Both the position numbers and the translations under genes were made by a program. From Segniliparus rugosus ATCC BAA-974 (GTDB lineage: Bacteria; Actinomycetota; Actinomycetes; Mycobacteriales; Mycobacteriaceae), in contig NZ_KI391954.1 in the NCBI RefSeq assembly GCF_000185725.2, positions 1,336,185-1,400,184 of the forward strand: 64,000 nucleotides of DNA, in the 5' to 3' direction. Shown here piece by piece: positions 46,080 to 54,714 of this stretch. Under the pieces are notes generated by a model. The model was not told where the DNA came from, ran no database searches, and saw nothing but the letters and a program-made list of their open reading frames with translations. The first letter of the stretch is position 1. The number at the start of each line of letters is the position of its first letter.

Positions 46080-46670
46080 GTGTCCGAAGAAATGATGAAG
46101 GCGGATCTGCGCGCCTCCCTGCAAACCGCCCGCGAAGCCGTGCTGTGGAAGCTCGACGGGCTCTCGGAGTACGACGCGCGCAGGCCGCTCACCTTGACGG
46201 GGACGAACCTGCTCGGCCTGGTCAAGCATTTGGCGAGCGTCGAGTTCGGGTATTTCGGGCTGACGTTCGCCAGACCGCCCGAGGAGGATCTGCCCTGGTG
46301 GGCGGACGGGGCCGACCCGAGCGGCGACATGTGGGCCACGCCAGAGGAGGCTCGGGAAGACATTGTCGCGCTCTACCGGCGCGCGTGGGCGTGGGCCGAG
46401 ACGACGATCCAGACGCGGGGGCTGGCGGACCGGGGCCGGGTGCCCTGGTGGCCCGAAGAGCGCGCCGAGCCGACCCTGCACCACGTCTTGGTCCATGTGA
46501 CCTCGGAGACTCATCGGCACGCTGGTCACGCGGACATCGTCCGCGAGCTGATCGACGGCTCCGCCGGGTATCGGGAGGGCAACGACAACCTCGCCATCAG
46601 CGGCGCGGCAGGGTGGGCGCAACACCGAGATAAGCTCGAACGCGTGGCGAAACAGGCAGGTTTGATGTGA
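46080..46670 (+). CDS. DinB/DUF664 family protein
   Basis: A 196-residue four-helix metal-binding protein. The likely ligands are His in GLVKHLASVEFGYF and the His pair in ETHRHAGHADIVRELIDG, with the motif LTGTNLLGLVKHL. DinB-fold proteins include mycothiol- and bacillithiol-dependent transferases; the function of this one is unknown. GTG start; CAGACT ends 7 bases upstream. The stop overlaps the next gene by 4 bases. Confidence 0.82.
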   Translation: MSEEMMKADLRASLQTAREAVLWKLDGLSEYDARRPLTLTGTNLLGLVKHLASVEFGYFGLTFARPPEEDLPWWADGADPSGDMWATPEEAREDIVALYRRAWAWAETTIQTRGLADRGRVPWWPEERAEPTLHHVLVHVTSETHRHAGHADIVRELIDGSAGYREGNDNLAISGAAGWAQHRDKLERVAKQAGLM

Positions 46671-47407
46671 AGATGATTCGGATGTCCCGTTCGGCGAAGG
46701 CCGTTCCGGCGTTCGCCGCCGCGCTCGCGGTGGCGCTCTCCGGTTGCTCGGACAAGCAGCAGAGCGCGCCGAGCAGCGGCAAAGCCGCTCCCTCGGCCTC
46801 GACGGCCGTCGCGCTCCCTCCGGCGGAAGTGGTCACGCCCAAGGACGCGGACAAGAAGGAGCCGTTGCGGCCGAAGTTCGGCCAGCCGATCACCTACCAG
46901 CGCGACGGGGTGTCCATCACGGTCGCCCCGCGCGGCTGGGAGAAGACGAAGGAAACGCCGCAGGGGCTCGTCGGCAACCTCCTCGACTGCGGGCTGTGGT
47001 GGCGCGTGGCGCAGACGTGGATCGTTGACGCGAAGCCCGACACGGACTGGCGCAGCTGGCGGCGGGACTTCCAGGGGGTGTTCGGCCTGTTCGGCGAGGC
47101 CAAGGACGCGAAGTACGGCTTCTACAGCGAGGTGGCGCTCTCTGCCGTCTCGGACGCCCCGGACGATCTGGACAAAGCCCTCGGCAAGGCCGTGCGGGAC
47201 TGGGACCACAAAGCGCCGCTGCACTTCGAGCAGACCGGCGCGCAGTACCTCGCGAGCTGCAAGGTCAACACCGGGCCGGAAGCGTCCCAGGGCGCCGAGC
47301 AGTTCATCCCGGACACCCGTCCGCTCTTCGGCGTGGAGCTGACGCTGCCCTCGGTCGTGGGGCAGAACCCTCGGACCTGGCCGACGGTGGCGATCTGGAC
47401 CCCGTGA
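46667..47407 (+). CDS. Lipoprotein of unknown function
   Basis: A 246-residue protein with signal peptide and lipobox (AAALAVALSGC, lipidated Cys about residue 27), a short Ala/Ser/Pro linker, and a globular part containing GQPITYQRDGVSITVAPRGW and DTDWRSWRRDFQGVFGLFGE. A later cysteine pair (LLDCGLWW and LASCKVNT) may be bridged. No family recognised. It is translationally coupled to the DinB-like gene by an ATGA overlap. Confidence 0.7.
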   Translation: MKMIRMSRSAKAVPAFAAALAVALSGCSDKQQSAPSSGKAAPSASTAVALPPAEVVTPKDADKKEPLRPKFGQPITYQRDGVSITVAPRGWEKTKETPQGLVGNLLDCGLWWRVAQTWIVDAKPDTDWRSWRRDFQGVFGLFGEAKDAKYGFYSEVALSAVSDAPDDLDKALGKAVRDWDHKAPLHFEQTGAQYLASCKVNTGPEASQGAEQFIPDTRPLFGVELTLPSVVGQNPRTWPTVAIWTP

Positions 47408-47482
47408 CCGAGCCGTCGCCGGCTTCTGCGGCGGTCATCGGTTGTATCGAGCCGGGCCGGGCGGGCTGCTCCGCTATTCGCG

Positions 47483-48487
47483 TCAGCCGCGCTCGGAGCT
47501 CTCGGCCTGCTCCTGCCAGGACTGCTTGGCGACCTTGGTCCGCCTCGCGTTGGGGACGAAGTTCCGGTCGATCTGGAACCCCCCGAGGTCGATCTGGCCC
47601 CGGTCCGGCCCGAGCCACTCGGGCTGCTGCTTGGTGAGGGTGAACTGGATCAAGTTGATCTGGCCGGCGCGGAAGTAGTGCTCGCAGCCTTCCAGGTATT
47701 TGTCGTAGATCCGGAAGGTCTCCGGCGAGGTCAGCTCGATGGCCCGGTCCTTGTTCGCCCGAAGGTTCTCTCGCCAGGTCTGCAGCGTCTTCGCGTAGTG
47801 CAGGCCGAGCCACTGCATGTTGTCGCAGCGAAAGCCCACGCGGGCGGAGTCGGTGAAGACCATCTGCGGCGTCGGCAGCTGCGCCCCTGGGAAGATGTAC
47901 CGCGTCAAGAGGTAGAGGAAGCGCAGCCCGGTCCCGTTGAGCGGGGTGCCGCGTTTTTGCCACTCCTCGAAGGTGTGCCACACGATCGTGTGCAGGAGGT
48001 AGACGCCGTCGTCCGGCAGGATCTCGGCGACCTTGTCCCAGTAGGCGTCGTGGCGCTCGTAGCGGAAATGCTCGAACGAGCCGATGGTGATGATCCGGTC
48101 GGCTTTGCCTTCGAACTCCTCCCACCCCTGCAGGAGCACTTCGGCCTTCCTCGGGCCGTCGAGCTGGTCGAACTTGGCTCGCAGATAGTCGTACTGCTCC
48201 GTCGAGATCGTGAGCCCGATGACGTTCACGTCGTACTTCTCGTACGCCCGGAGCAAAGCGGAACCCCATCCGCAGCCGATGTCCAAGAGCGTCATCCCCG
48301 GCTTGAGGTTCAGCTTCTCCAGCGTGAGGTCGATTTTCGCGAGCTGCGCTTCTTCCAACGTCATTCCTGGCCTTGGCCAGTACGCGCATGTGTAGGTCAT
48401 CGTTGGATCGAGCCACAAGGCGAAGAACTCGTTCGACAAGTCGTAATGCGCCTCGATGTCACCGTAGAAGGGTTTGAGTTTTGGCAC
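47483..48487 (-). CDS. Cyclopropane/mycolic acid methyltransferase-type SAM enzyme, second copy
   Basis: A 334-residue paralogue of the enzyme at 21350. It has KLKPFYGDIEAHYDLSNEFF, MTYTCAYWPRPGMTLEEAQL, SAM motif LLDIGCGWGSALLRAYEKYD, LQGWEEFEGKADRIITIG with EHF, and LGLHYAKTLQTWRENLR. It is about 45 residues longer at the C-terminus than the first copy. The GTG at 48487 aligns with the family start; a GTG 17 codons upstream (48538) is possible. The two copies differ enough to suggest different positions or products on the acyl chain. Confidence 0.88.
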   Translation of the reverse strand: MPKLKPFYGDIEAHYDLSNEFFALWLDPTMTYTCAYWPRPGMTLEEAQLAKIDLTLEKLNLKPGMTLLDIGCGWGSALLRAYEKYDVNVIGLTISTEQYDYLRAKFDQLDGPRKAEVLLQGWEEFEGKADRIITIGSFEHFRYERHDAYWDKVAEILPDDGVYLLHTIVWHTFEEWQKRGTPLNGTGLRFLYLLTRYIFPGAQLPTPQMVFTDSARVGFRCDNMQWLGLHYAKTLQTWRENLRANKDRAIELTSPETFRIYDKYLEGCEHYFRAGQINLIQFTLTKQQPEWLGPDRGQIDLGGFQIDRNFVPNARRTKVAKQSWQEQAESSERG

Positions 48488-48622
48488 GGTTCCGAGTCTT
48501 CCACAGATTCCGTCCAAAAATGCTGACAAAATGGTCACGATATTTCCGTGTCAGCATGGATCGGCGCCGGGCAAAAGATCGCGGGAATTTCATATCCGAC
48601 GGACTCCGCGTCCCGTGCCCGG

Positions 48623-49222
48623 TCATCGGGCGGGGCGCAGGAACGGCTCGGCGAGCGCGGCGATCTCGACCAGCAGGGCGGCGGATACTTTCGGGTCGAT
48701 GATCCGGCGCACCGCGACGCCCACCACGAGGTTGAGCATGGCCTCGGCGACCTTCCGTACCGGCAGCGTTCCGGCCGCTTCCTCGGGCAGCAGCCTCTCG
48801 ATGGACTCCGCGATGAAGTCGACGCTGCGCGCGTGCCGCCCGCCCTCCTCCTTGACCAGGTCGGGATTCCCCCGCGCGGCCAGCGCGAACTCCAGCTCCA
48901 AGAGGGGCCATCCGCTTTGCAGCACCGCCTCGCTCCAGCGCTCGATCTTCGCGACGGACTCGGGGGAGCGCTCGCTGAGGATCGCTTCGAGCTCTGCGGT
49001 CCGTTCGGCCTGGATGCCGTGCAGCACTTCGAGCGCGAGCGCCGCCTTATTCGGGAAATTCGAGTAAAAGGCCCCGCTGGAGAAGCCCGCGTGCTCGGTC
49101 ACGGCGGTGACTCCGGTGGCGTTGTACCCGTCGCGCAGGAACAGCTCGCGCGCCGAGGCGAGCAGCAGCGCGCGGGTCTGCGCCTGGCTGTCGGCTCGGG
49201 TCATGCGGGCGGAGCGGGTCAT
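48623..49222 (-). CDS. TetR family regulator of the adjacent SDR-ligase operon
   Basis: A 199-residue TetR protein with helix-turn-helix LLASARELFLRDGYNATGVT through TEHAGFSSGAFYSNFPNKAA and an all-helical ligand domain. TACGAT ends 7 bases before the ATG at 49222, selecting this start over the ATG six codons downstream (49204). It is divergent from the dehydrogenase at 49299, and a 27-base inverted repeat lies between them, so it probably represses both itself and that operon. Confidence 0.9.
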   Translation of the reverse strand: MTRSARMTRADSQAQTRALLLASARELFLRDGYNATGVTAVTEHAGFSSGAFYSNFPNKAALALEVLHGIQAERTAELEAILSERSPESVAKIERWSEAVLQSGWPLLELEFALAARGNPDLVKEEGGRHARSVDFIAESIERLLPEEAAGTLPVRKVAEAMLNLVVGVAVRRIIDPKVSAALLVEIAALAEPFLRPAR

Positions 49223-49242
49223 GCGTGGTATCGTAGCGGCGT

Positions 49243-49269
49243 TATCCAGATAATGCTACTATCTGGATA
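49243..49269. promoter_or_regulatory. TetR operator-like inverted repeat
   Basis: TATCCAGAT (49243-49251) and ATCTGGATA (49261-49269) are perfect 9-base arms with a 9-base spacer, in the divergent region between the TetR gene and the dehydrogenase-ligase operon. It is the probable TetR binding site. Confidence 0.75.
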
Positions 49270-49298
49270 TCATCGATATTCGAATGAGAGGTGCCGTT

Positions 49299-50225
49299 AT
49301 GTCCGCTCCGTCGATCTGGGGACGAGCCGAAGAGCTGCTCATGGAGGTGGTCGGCCCGAGGCGGCTCAAGAGCCTCCCCGAGCTCAGCGCGGAAGTGCGG
49401 GGGAAAGTCGCCCTGGTCACCGGCGCGTCGTTCGGGCAGGGCGAGGCCACCGCGCGGCTGCTGGCCAGCGCAGGCGCGGTCGTCGTCCTCGCGGCGCGGA
49501 CCAAGGAGCGGCTGGACGAGGTCGTCGCCGAGATCGAGGCACAAGGGGGCCGGGCCCACGCCTACCAGGTGGACATGGGCGATCTGCCGGGGGTCGAGCG
49601 GTTCGCGGCCCAGGTGCTCGCGGACCACGGCCATGTGGACTACCTCATCCACAACGCGGGCAAGTCGCTGCGCCGGTCCATCTACCTCTCCTGCGAGCGG
49701 ACCAAGGACATGGACGCGATGGTCGGGGTGAACTTCCTCGGGCCGATGCGGCTGACGATGGCGCTCTTGCCGAGCATGCGGGAGCGCCGCAGCGGCCATA
49801 TCGTGAACATCTGCACGGCGGGGGTCCAGTTCCCTGTGGCGCCGAGGTGGGGCTTCTACCAGGCGTGCAAGGCGGGGTTCGACATCTGGCTGCGTTCGGT
49901 CGCGATGGAGACCCGCGCCGACGGGATCGGCCTGAGCAGCATCTACGCGGGCCATCTGAAGACAAGGATGGTGGCCACCGGCTGGGTGCACCGGATGCCG
50001 GGGCACACCCCGGAGCAGGCCGCGCAGATCATCGCGCGCTCGCTGGTGCGCAAGCCGCGCATCCAGTCCCCGATCATCGGCAGGCCCGCGGAGGTGGCCT
50101 CGGTGATCTTCCGCGTCCCGGTCGAGATGTGGCTGGGCTTCGTCAACCGGTACACGGGGGAGACGAAAGCCTCGCTCAGCGCCCTCGAGGCGGCCAAAGC
50201 GAGGCAGTCGGCGGAGTCGGCCTGA
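49299..50225 (+). CDS. Short-chain dehydrogenase/reductase
   Basis: A 308-residue SDR with cofactor motif ALVTGASFGQGEATARLLAS, NAG motif LIHNAGKSLRR, and YxxxK in FYQACKAGFD. A hydrophobic C-terminal extension (FRVPVEMWLGFVNRYTG) follows. It resembles mycobacterial SDRs that act on fatty or mycolic precursors. The ATG at 49299 has AGAGGT 6 bases upstream and is preferred over ATG at 49284. The stop overlaps the ligase start by 1 base, so dehydrogenase and ligase work in one operon under the divergent TetR. Confidence 0.87.
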   Translation: MSAPSIWGRAEELLMEVVGPRRLKSLPELSAEVRGKVALVTGASFGQGEATARLLASAGAVVVLAARTKERLDEVVAEIEAQGGRAHAYQVDMGDLPGVERFAAQVLADHGHVDYLIHNAGKSLRRSIYLSCERTKDMDAMVGVNFLGPMRLTMALLPSMRERRSGHIVNICTAGVQFPVAPRWGFYQACKAGFDIWLRSVAMETRADGIGLSSIYAGHLKTRMVATGWVHRMPGHTPEQAAQIIARSLVRKPRIQSPIIGRPAEVASVIFRVPVEMWLGFVNRYTGETKASLSALEAAKARQSAESA

Positions 50226-51844
50226 TGCGGGGCTCCTTGCGGCGGGCGGCGGGCACGGTCCTCGGGGCGGCCCGCGCGGGGCTCGGCTCCGGGGTCCTCG
50301 GCCCGGTCGGGCCGAGGACTCTCGCGCGGATGCTCCGGGCCGTCGTCCGGTTCGGCCCGAGCCCGGCGACGTTGGTCGCGGTGGCCGCGGCCCGAACCCC
50401 GGACCGGCTCGCGGTCGTCGACGAGACCGGCCAGCTGAGCTACGCGCGGCTCCAGGAGCAGTGCGAGGCGGTCAGCGCGGCGCTCTACGCCGCATCGGGC
50501 CGCAGGGCCCCGGAATCGGTCGGCGTGCTGTGCCGCAACCACCGGGGCTTCGTCCAGGCGCTCGTCGTGGCGCTGCAACTGGGCAGCGAGGTCGTGCTGG
50601 TCAACACGGAGCTGCCTGAGGCGCAGTTGGGCCACATCCTGCGCCGCCACCGGCCCGAGACGTTGATCGCCGACGCCGAATACCTGCCCGCCCTCGCCTC
50701 GGCGGGGTACGAGGGCAGGCTCGTCGTCGCGGACCTGGAGCGGGCGGACGGCGCGCAGACCCTCGCCGGGCTGGCCGCCGCCGAGGGCCTGCGGCCGCCA
50801 CGGGTGCGCCGCCCCAGCAGGATCACCATGTTGACCTCCGGGACCACGGGCCTGGCGAAGGGCGTGCCCAAATCGGTCAGCCCGCTCGGCGTGATCGGTC
50901 TCGCGGTCTCGGGCCTGAACGTGCTGCGGCTGCGGGCGGGGGACGTGATGCTGGTGGCCCCGCCGCTCTTCCACGGGTTCGGGATGCTCGCCGCGGTGGC
51001 TTCTTTCGCGGTGGGCGGGACGCTGGTGTGCGCCAAGAAGTTCGACGGCGCGTGGGCGCTGGAGGCCATCGAGCGGCACCGGGTCTCGGTCTTCTTCGGG
51101 GTGCCGGTGATGTTCCAACGCCTCCTCGCCGCCGCGGGGCCCGCGCCGAGGCGGACCGGCCTGCGGCTCGCCCTGACCGGCGCGGCCCCGATGCCGCCGC
51201 ACGTGGTCAGAGAGTTCGCCGGAGTGTTCGGGGACATCATGGTCAACGGGTACGGGTCCACCGAGGTCGGGATCGTGTCCCTCGCAGCGCCCCGCGATCT
51301 CGCCGAAGCCCCCGGCACGGTCGGCCGCCCGGTCCTCGGGGTCGGCGTGCGCGTGCTGGGCGAGGACCGGGCTCAGCTCGCCCCCGGCCAGACCGGCGAG
51401 GTGTTCGTCAAAGGCGGCCTTGCGACCTCGGCGTACACCGAGGACCCGGTGAAGAGCCCGGCGGCAAAAGAGGTCGTCGCCGGGTACATCAGCACCGGGG
51501 ACATGGGCCATTTCGACGCCGACGGCAGGCTGTACGTGGACGGGCGGGCGGACGACATGATTGTCTCCGGCGGGGAGAACATCTTCCCCGGCGAGGTGGA
51601 AGAGGCGCTGTGCGCCCACGCTGCGCTCGCCGACGTCGTGGTGCGCGGCGTCCCCGACCAGGAGTACGGCCAGGTGCTGCGCGCCTACGTCGTGGTCGCG
51701 CCGCAGAGCGAGCCGCCGACGGCGGAGGAGCTCAAGGCGCATGTGAAAGGTCGGTTGGAGCGGTACAAAGTGCCCAAAGAATTCGTCTTCCTGCCGGAGA
51801 TCCCCCGCAACCCCAGCGGCAAAGTGGTCTTGCCGAGGAGCTGA
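50225..51844 (+). CDS. Acyl-CoA synthetase (AMP-binding, ANL superfamily)
   Basis: A 539-residue adenylate-forming enzyme. It has P-loop MLTSGTTGLAKGVPKSVSPL, VAPPLFHGFGMLAAVASFAV, the A5 region VNGYGSTEVGIVSL, YISTGDMGHFDADGRLYVDG, the hinge region DDMIVSGGENIFPGEVEEAL, and a C-terminal catalytic lysine in NPSGKVVLPR. The longer frame reaching back to 48548 is the shadow of the dehydrogenase gene. Substrate likely a long or branched acid; co-regulated with the preceding SDR. Confidence 0.9.
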   Translation: MRGSLRRAAGTVLGAARAGLGSGVLGPVGPRTLARMLRAVVRFGPSPATLVAVAAARTPDRLAVVDETGQLSYARLQEQCEAVSAALYAASGRRAPESVGVLCRNHRGFVQALVVALQLGSEVVLVNTELPEAQLGHILRRHRPETLIADAEYLPALASAGYEGRLVVADLERADGAQTLAGLAAAEGLRPPRVRRPSRITMLTSGTTGLAKGVPKSVSPLGVIGLAVSGLNVLRLRAGDVMLVAPPLFHGFGMLAAVASFAVGGTLVCAKKFDGAWALEAIERHRVSVFFGVPVMFQRLLAAAGPAPRRTGLRLALTGAAPMPPHVVREFAGVFGDIMVNGYGSTEVGIVSLAAPRDLAEAPGTVGRPVLGVGVRVLGEDRAQLAPGQTGEVFVKGGLATSAYTEDPVKSPAAKEVVAGYISTGDMGHFDADGRLYVDGRADDMIVSGGENIFPGEVEEALCAHAALADVVVRGVPDQEYGQVLRAYVVVAPQSEPPTAEELKAHVKGRLERYKVPKEFVFLPEIPRNPSGKVVLPRS

Positions 51845-51858
51845 CCGCGCCGCTCCGG

Positions 51859-52296
51859 CTAGCGGCCCCGGCCCTGCGCGGGGAGGGTCGGGTCCCAGAG
51901 GCCCTCGGCCTCGCCCGCGCGCAGATGCCGCTCGTAGACCTCGGTCTTCCACGCGATGATCGCGCGGGCCGCTTCGAGCGCCTCGATCTGCTCGTCGAGC
52001 CGGGCGCGCTGCGCGGACAGGAACGCGAGCCGTTCGCGCTCGTTCCCCGGCCCCTGTCGGACGAGCGCGGCGAAGCGCTTGAGGTCGGACAGCGGCACGC
52101 CGGTCGCCCGGAGTCGGACGCAGATGCGCAACCAGTCGACATCGGCCTCGCTGTAGCGGCGGCGGCCTCCCGAATCGCGCGAGACCGGGCCGATCAGCAG
52201 CCGTTCGCGCTCGTAGAAACGCAGCGCGTGCGCGCTCATGCCGACTGCGTCGGCGACCTCGCCGATGGCGTAGCCCGGATCTTTTTTGCCTGCCAT
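51859..52296 (-). CDS. MerR family regulator
   Basis: A 145-residue MerR protein with DNA-binding part YAIGEVADAVGMSAHALRFY, ERERLLIGPVSRDSGGRRRY and LRATGVPLSDLKRFAALVRQ, then the coiled dimerisation helix ARLDEQIEALEAARAIIAWK. No metal-binding cysteines are visible, so it is likely a small-molecule or redox-independent sensor. The ATG at 52296 begins MAGKKDPG. It is divergent from an SDR gene whose promoter has MerR-type spacing. Confidence 0.88.
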   Translation of the reverse strand: MAGKKDPGYAIGEVADAVGMSAHALRFYERERLLIGPVSRDSGGRRRYSEADVDWLRICVRLRATGVPLSDLKRFAALVRQGPGNERERLAFLSAQRARLDEQIEALEAARAIIAWKTEVYERHLRAGEAEGLWDPTLPAQGRGR

Positions 52297-52310
52297 GCGC
52301 CACGGACCCC

Positions 52311-52341
52311 TTGACTTAGACTGCGCTTTATATCGTAGCTT
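52311..52341 (+). promoter_or_regulatory. MerR-spaced promoter of the SDR gene
   Basis: TTGACT (52311-52316) and TAGCTT (52336-52341) are 19 bases apart, the overlong spacing expected of MerR-dependent promoters. The -10 ends 6 bases before the SDR ATG. The -10 sequence is identical to that of the MerR-peroxiredoxin gene. Confidence 0.6.
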
Positions 52342-52347
52342 CGCGGC

Positions 52348-53316
52348 ATGACGACGAAAGAACAACGCCCCATCGGGTCAGGGTTCGGCGCGGCCGCGAC
52401 TGCGGGGGAGGTGCTAGACGGCTTAGACCTGACCGGACGCGCCGCGCTGGTGACCGGCGGGTCCTCCGGTCTCGGCCTTGAGACGGTCCGGGCGCTCTCC
52501 AGCGCCGGAGCGCGGGTCATCGCCCCGGTCCGCAAGGCCGACGCGGCCCGGACGGCGCTGGCAGGGGCGGCGGACGTGCGGCTGGTCGACCGCTTCGACT
52601 TGGGCGACCTCGCGAGCGTCGCCAGCGCCGCCGAGGAAATCGCCGGGCTGGTCGACCGGCTCGACATCGTGGTCGCGGCGGCGGGCGTCATGGCGACCCC
52701 AAGCCGGCCGGTCGGACCGGGCTGGGACTATCAGCTCTCCGTCAACCATCTGGGCCATTTCGCGCTCATCGCCAGGCTCTACCCCTTGCTGGCCGCGCGG
52801 GGCGCGAGGGTGGTCGTCTACTCTTCGGCTGGGCATCACGCGTCGGATATCCGATGGGACGACCCGCACTTCTTGGGCGGGTACGACAAATGGGCCGCGT
52901 ACGGCCAGTCCAAGACCGCGAACATCTTGTTCGCCGCCCAGCTGGACGTGTTCGGCCGGCAGGACGGCGTCCGAGCGTTCTCCCTGCACCCGGGGAAGAT
53001 CATGACCGGGCTCCAACGCGATATCGCGGCGGAGGAACTGCTTGCGCTCGGCTGGGTCGACCAGGACGGGAAGGTCCTCCTGCCGGATCTGAAAACGCCG
53101 AGCCAAGGAGCCGCGACGGGGCTGTGGGCGGCGACCAGCCCCGCCTTGGACGGCAGGGGCGGCCTCTACCTCGAAGACTGCGACGTCGCGCTCCTTGCGG
53201 AGCCGAACGGGTCGATGGACGACGGCGGCGTGCGGCCGTACGCGCTCGATCCCGGCTCCGCCGAGCGCCTGTGGCGGCTGACCTCGGCTATGACCGCGAC
53301 GGATTTGGTCCGGTGA
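52348..53316 (+). CDS. SDR family NAD(P)-dependent oxidoreductase, MerR-regulated
   Basis: A 322-residue retinol-dehydrogenase-like SDR with cofactor motif ALVTGGSSGLGLETVRALSS, AAAGVMATPSRPVG, VNHLGHFALIARLYPLL, active-site SSAGHHASD and YGQSKTANILFA. The last 29 bases overlap the convergent metal-efflux gene. The leaderless promoter and divergent MerR gene suggest induction by an unknown ligand. Confidence 0.87.
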   Translation: MTTKEQRPIGSGFGAAATAGEVLDGLDLTGRAALVTGGSSGLGLETVRALSSAGARVIAPVRKADAARTALAGAADVRLVDRFDLGDLASVASAAEEIAGLVDRLDIVVAAAGVMATPSRPVGPGWDYQLSVNHLGHFALIARLYPLLAARGARVVVYSSAGHHASDIRWDDPHFLGGYDKWAAYGQSKTANILFAAQLDVFGRQDGVRAFSLHPGKIMTGLQRDIAAEELLALGWVDQDGKVLLPDLKTPSQGAATGLWAATSPALDGRGGLYLEDCDVALLAEPNGSMDDGGVRPYALDPGSAERLWRLTSAMTATDLVR

Positions 53317-54301
53317 GCCGGGCGGGGTAGGCGTGGACGAGCGCGGAGGAGAGCTTGGGGATCGCGTGGGCCAGCTCGTGCTCGGCGTGGTGGGCCAGCT
53401 GATGGGCGGCCTCAAGGCTGGTGCGCGGCTCGATGTCCAGCTCGGCTTCCGCGTGGAGCCGGTGCCCGATCCAGCGCATCCGAAGCGCCCGTACGCCCCG
53501 GACCTCGGGGAGCGCCGCGAGGACAGTTTCGGCGCTCTCCACCAGGCTCGGATCGACCCCGTCCATGAGCCTGCCGAACACCTCGCGGACGGCGGCGCGC
53601 AGAACGAGGAGGATCGCGACCATGATCATCAGGCCGACGATCGGGTCGGCGGAGGGAAAGCCGAGCGCCGCGCACGCGGAGCCGGCGACCACGGCCAACG
53701 ACGTGTAGCCGTCCGTGCGCGCGTGCAGCCCGTCCGCGACCAGCGCCGCCGAGCCGATCTTTCGCCCGACCCTGATCCGGTAGACGGCCACGAGCTCGTT
53801 GCCGAGAAACCCCGCGAGCCCCGCCGCGGCGACCCAGCCGAGATGCCCGATGGGCTGCGGATGGATCAGCCTGAGCGCCGCCTCGAAGCCAGCGACCAGC
53901 GCGGACAGCGCGATCATGGCGATGACGAACAGCCCGGCGATGTCCTCGGCCCGACCGAACCCGTAGGTGAAGCGCTTGGTGGCAGCGCGGCGGCCGAGCG
54001 CGAACGCGATCCACAGGGGGACCGCGGTCAGCGCGTCGGACGCGTTGTGCGTCGTGTCCGCCAACAGCGCCACCGACCCGGAGGCCGCGACGACGGCGAG
54101 CTGCGCCAGCGCCGTCGCGCCCAGCGCGATCAGGCTGATCTTGACGGCCCGGATGCCCTCCGCGCTCGACTCCAGCGCCTCGTCCATCTTGTCTGCGGCG
54201 TCGTGGCTGTGCGGGACGAGCGCGTGGCGCACCGCCCCGAACAGGCCGTCCCGACGAGACTGGTCGTGGTGGTGGCTGTGCCCGTGATGCCCGCCGCTCA
54301 T
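53288..54301 (-). CDS. Cation diffusion facilitator (CDF) metal efflux transporter
   Basis: A 337-residue CDF protein with a His-rich N-terminus (GGHHGHSHHHDQSRRDG), about six membrane helices, the two intramembrane metal-site motifs ADTTHNASDAL and ADGLHARTDGYTS (His-x3-Asp), and a cytoplasmic C-terminal domain (RWIGHRLHAEAELDIEP). It exports zinc, cobalt or similar divalent metals. The start overlaps the stop of the ArsR repressor gene by 4 bases, so both form one metal-inducible operon. Confidence 0.93.
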   Translation of the reverse strand: MSGGHHGHSHHHDQSRRDGLFGAVRHALVPHSHDAADKMDEALESSAEGIRAVKISLIALGATALAQLAVVAASGSVALLADTTHNASDALTAVPLWIAFALGRRAATKRFTYGFGRAEDIAGLFVIAMIALSALVAGFEAALRLIHPQPIGHLGWVAAAGLAGFLGNELVAVYRIRVGRKIGSAALVADGLHARTDGYTSLAVVAGSACAALGFPSADPIVGLMIMVAILLVLRAAVREVFGRLMDGVDPSLVESAETVLAALPEVRGVRALRMRWIGHRLHAEAELDIEPRTSLEAAHQLAHHAEHELAHAIPKLSSALVHAYPARLTGPNPSRS

Positions 54302-54714
54302 GCGCCGAGCCCGTTCCGGCGCTGGGGCTTGGCGACGTTCTGGTGCAGCACGCGCAGCTCCTCCTCGCCCCGGTGGTGTGCGGGGACTTCCGGCCCCGCG
54401 TGCTCGGCGTTGAACACCGCGTCGGTGAGCAACTGGCGCACATGGTCGTTCTCCAACCGGTAGAACACCTGCACGCCCTCCTTGCGGGTCTTCACCAGCC
54501 GGGCCATCCGCAGTTTCGCCAGGTGCTGCGAGACCGACGATGCGGGCTTGCCGACGTGCTCGGCCAACTCGTTCACCGAGCACTCCCGGTCCACCAAAGC
54601 CCAAAGCACCCGCACTCGCGTCGCGTCGGTGAGCATGCGGAACACCTCAACGATCAGATCGACCTGGTCGTCGGGCAGCCGCCGACGGCACACTCCTCTA
54701 TTATCTGCATGCAT
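54298..54714 (-). CDS. ArsR/SmtB family metal-sensing repressor
   Basis: A 138-residue winged-helix repressor: LTDATRVRVLWALVDRECSV, recognition helix region KPASSVSQHLAKLRMARLVK, and the C-terminal helix NDHVRQLLTDAVFNAEHAGP whose Asp and His residues may form an alpha-5 metal site. The C-terminal His pair (PAHHRGEEE) may also bind metal. The ATG at 54714 lies in the centre of the operator and TATTAT ends 6 bases before it. Metal binding would release the operator and induce the CDF exporter. Confidence 0.9.
   Translation of the reverse strand: MHADNRGVCRRRLPDDQVDLIVEVFRMLTDATRVRVLWALVDRECSVNELAEHVGKPASSVSQHLAKLRMARLVKTRKEGVQVFYRLENDHVRQLLTDAVFNAEHAGPEVPAHHRGEEELRVLHQNVAKPQRRNGLGA

Noticed and set aside
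47413-47430. Hairpin between the lipoprotein and methyltransferase stops
   Set aside because: Only 5-base arms with ordinary local GC content; not distinguishable from chance.
48548-50224. Long in-frame extension upstream of the acyl-CoA synthetase
   Set aside because: It is an out-of-frame reading of the TetR and dehydrogenase genes; the ATG overlapping the dehydrogenase stop is the real start.
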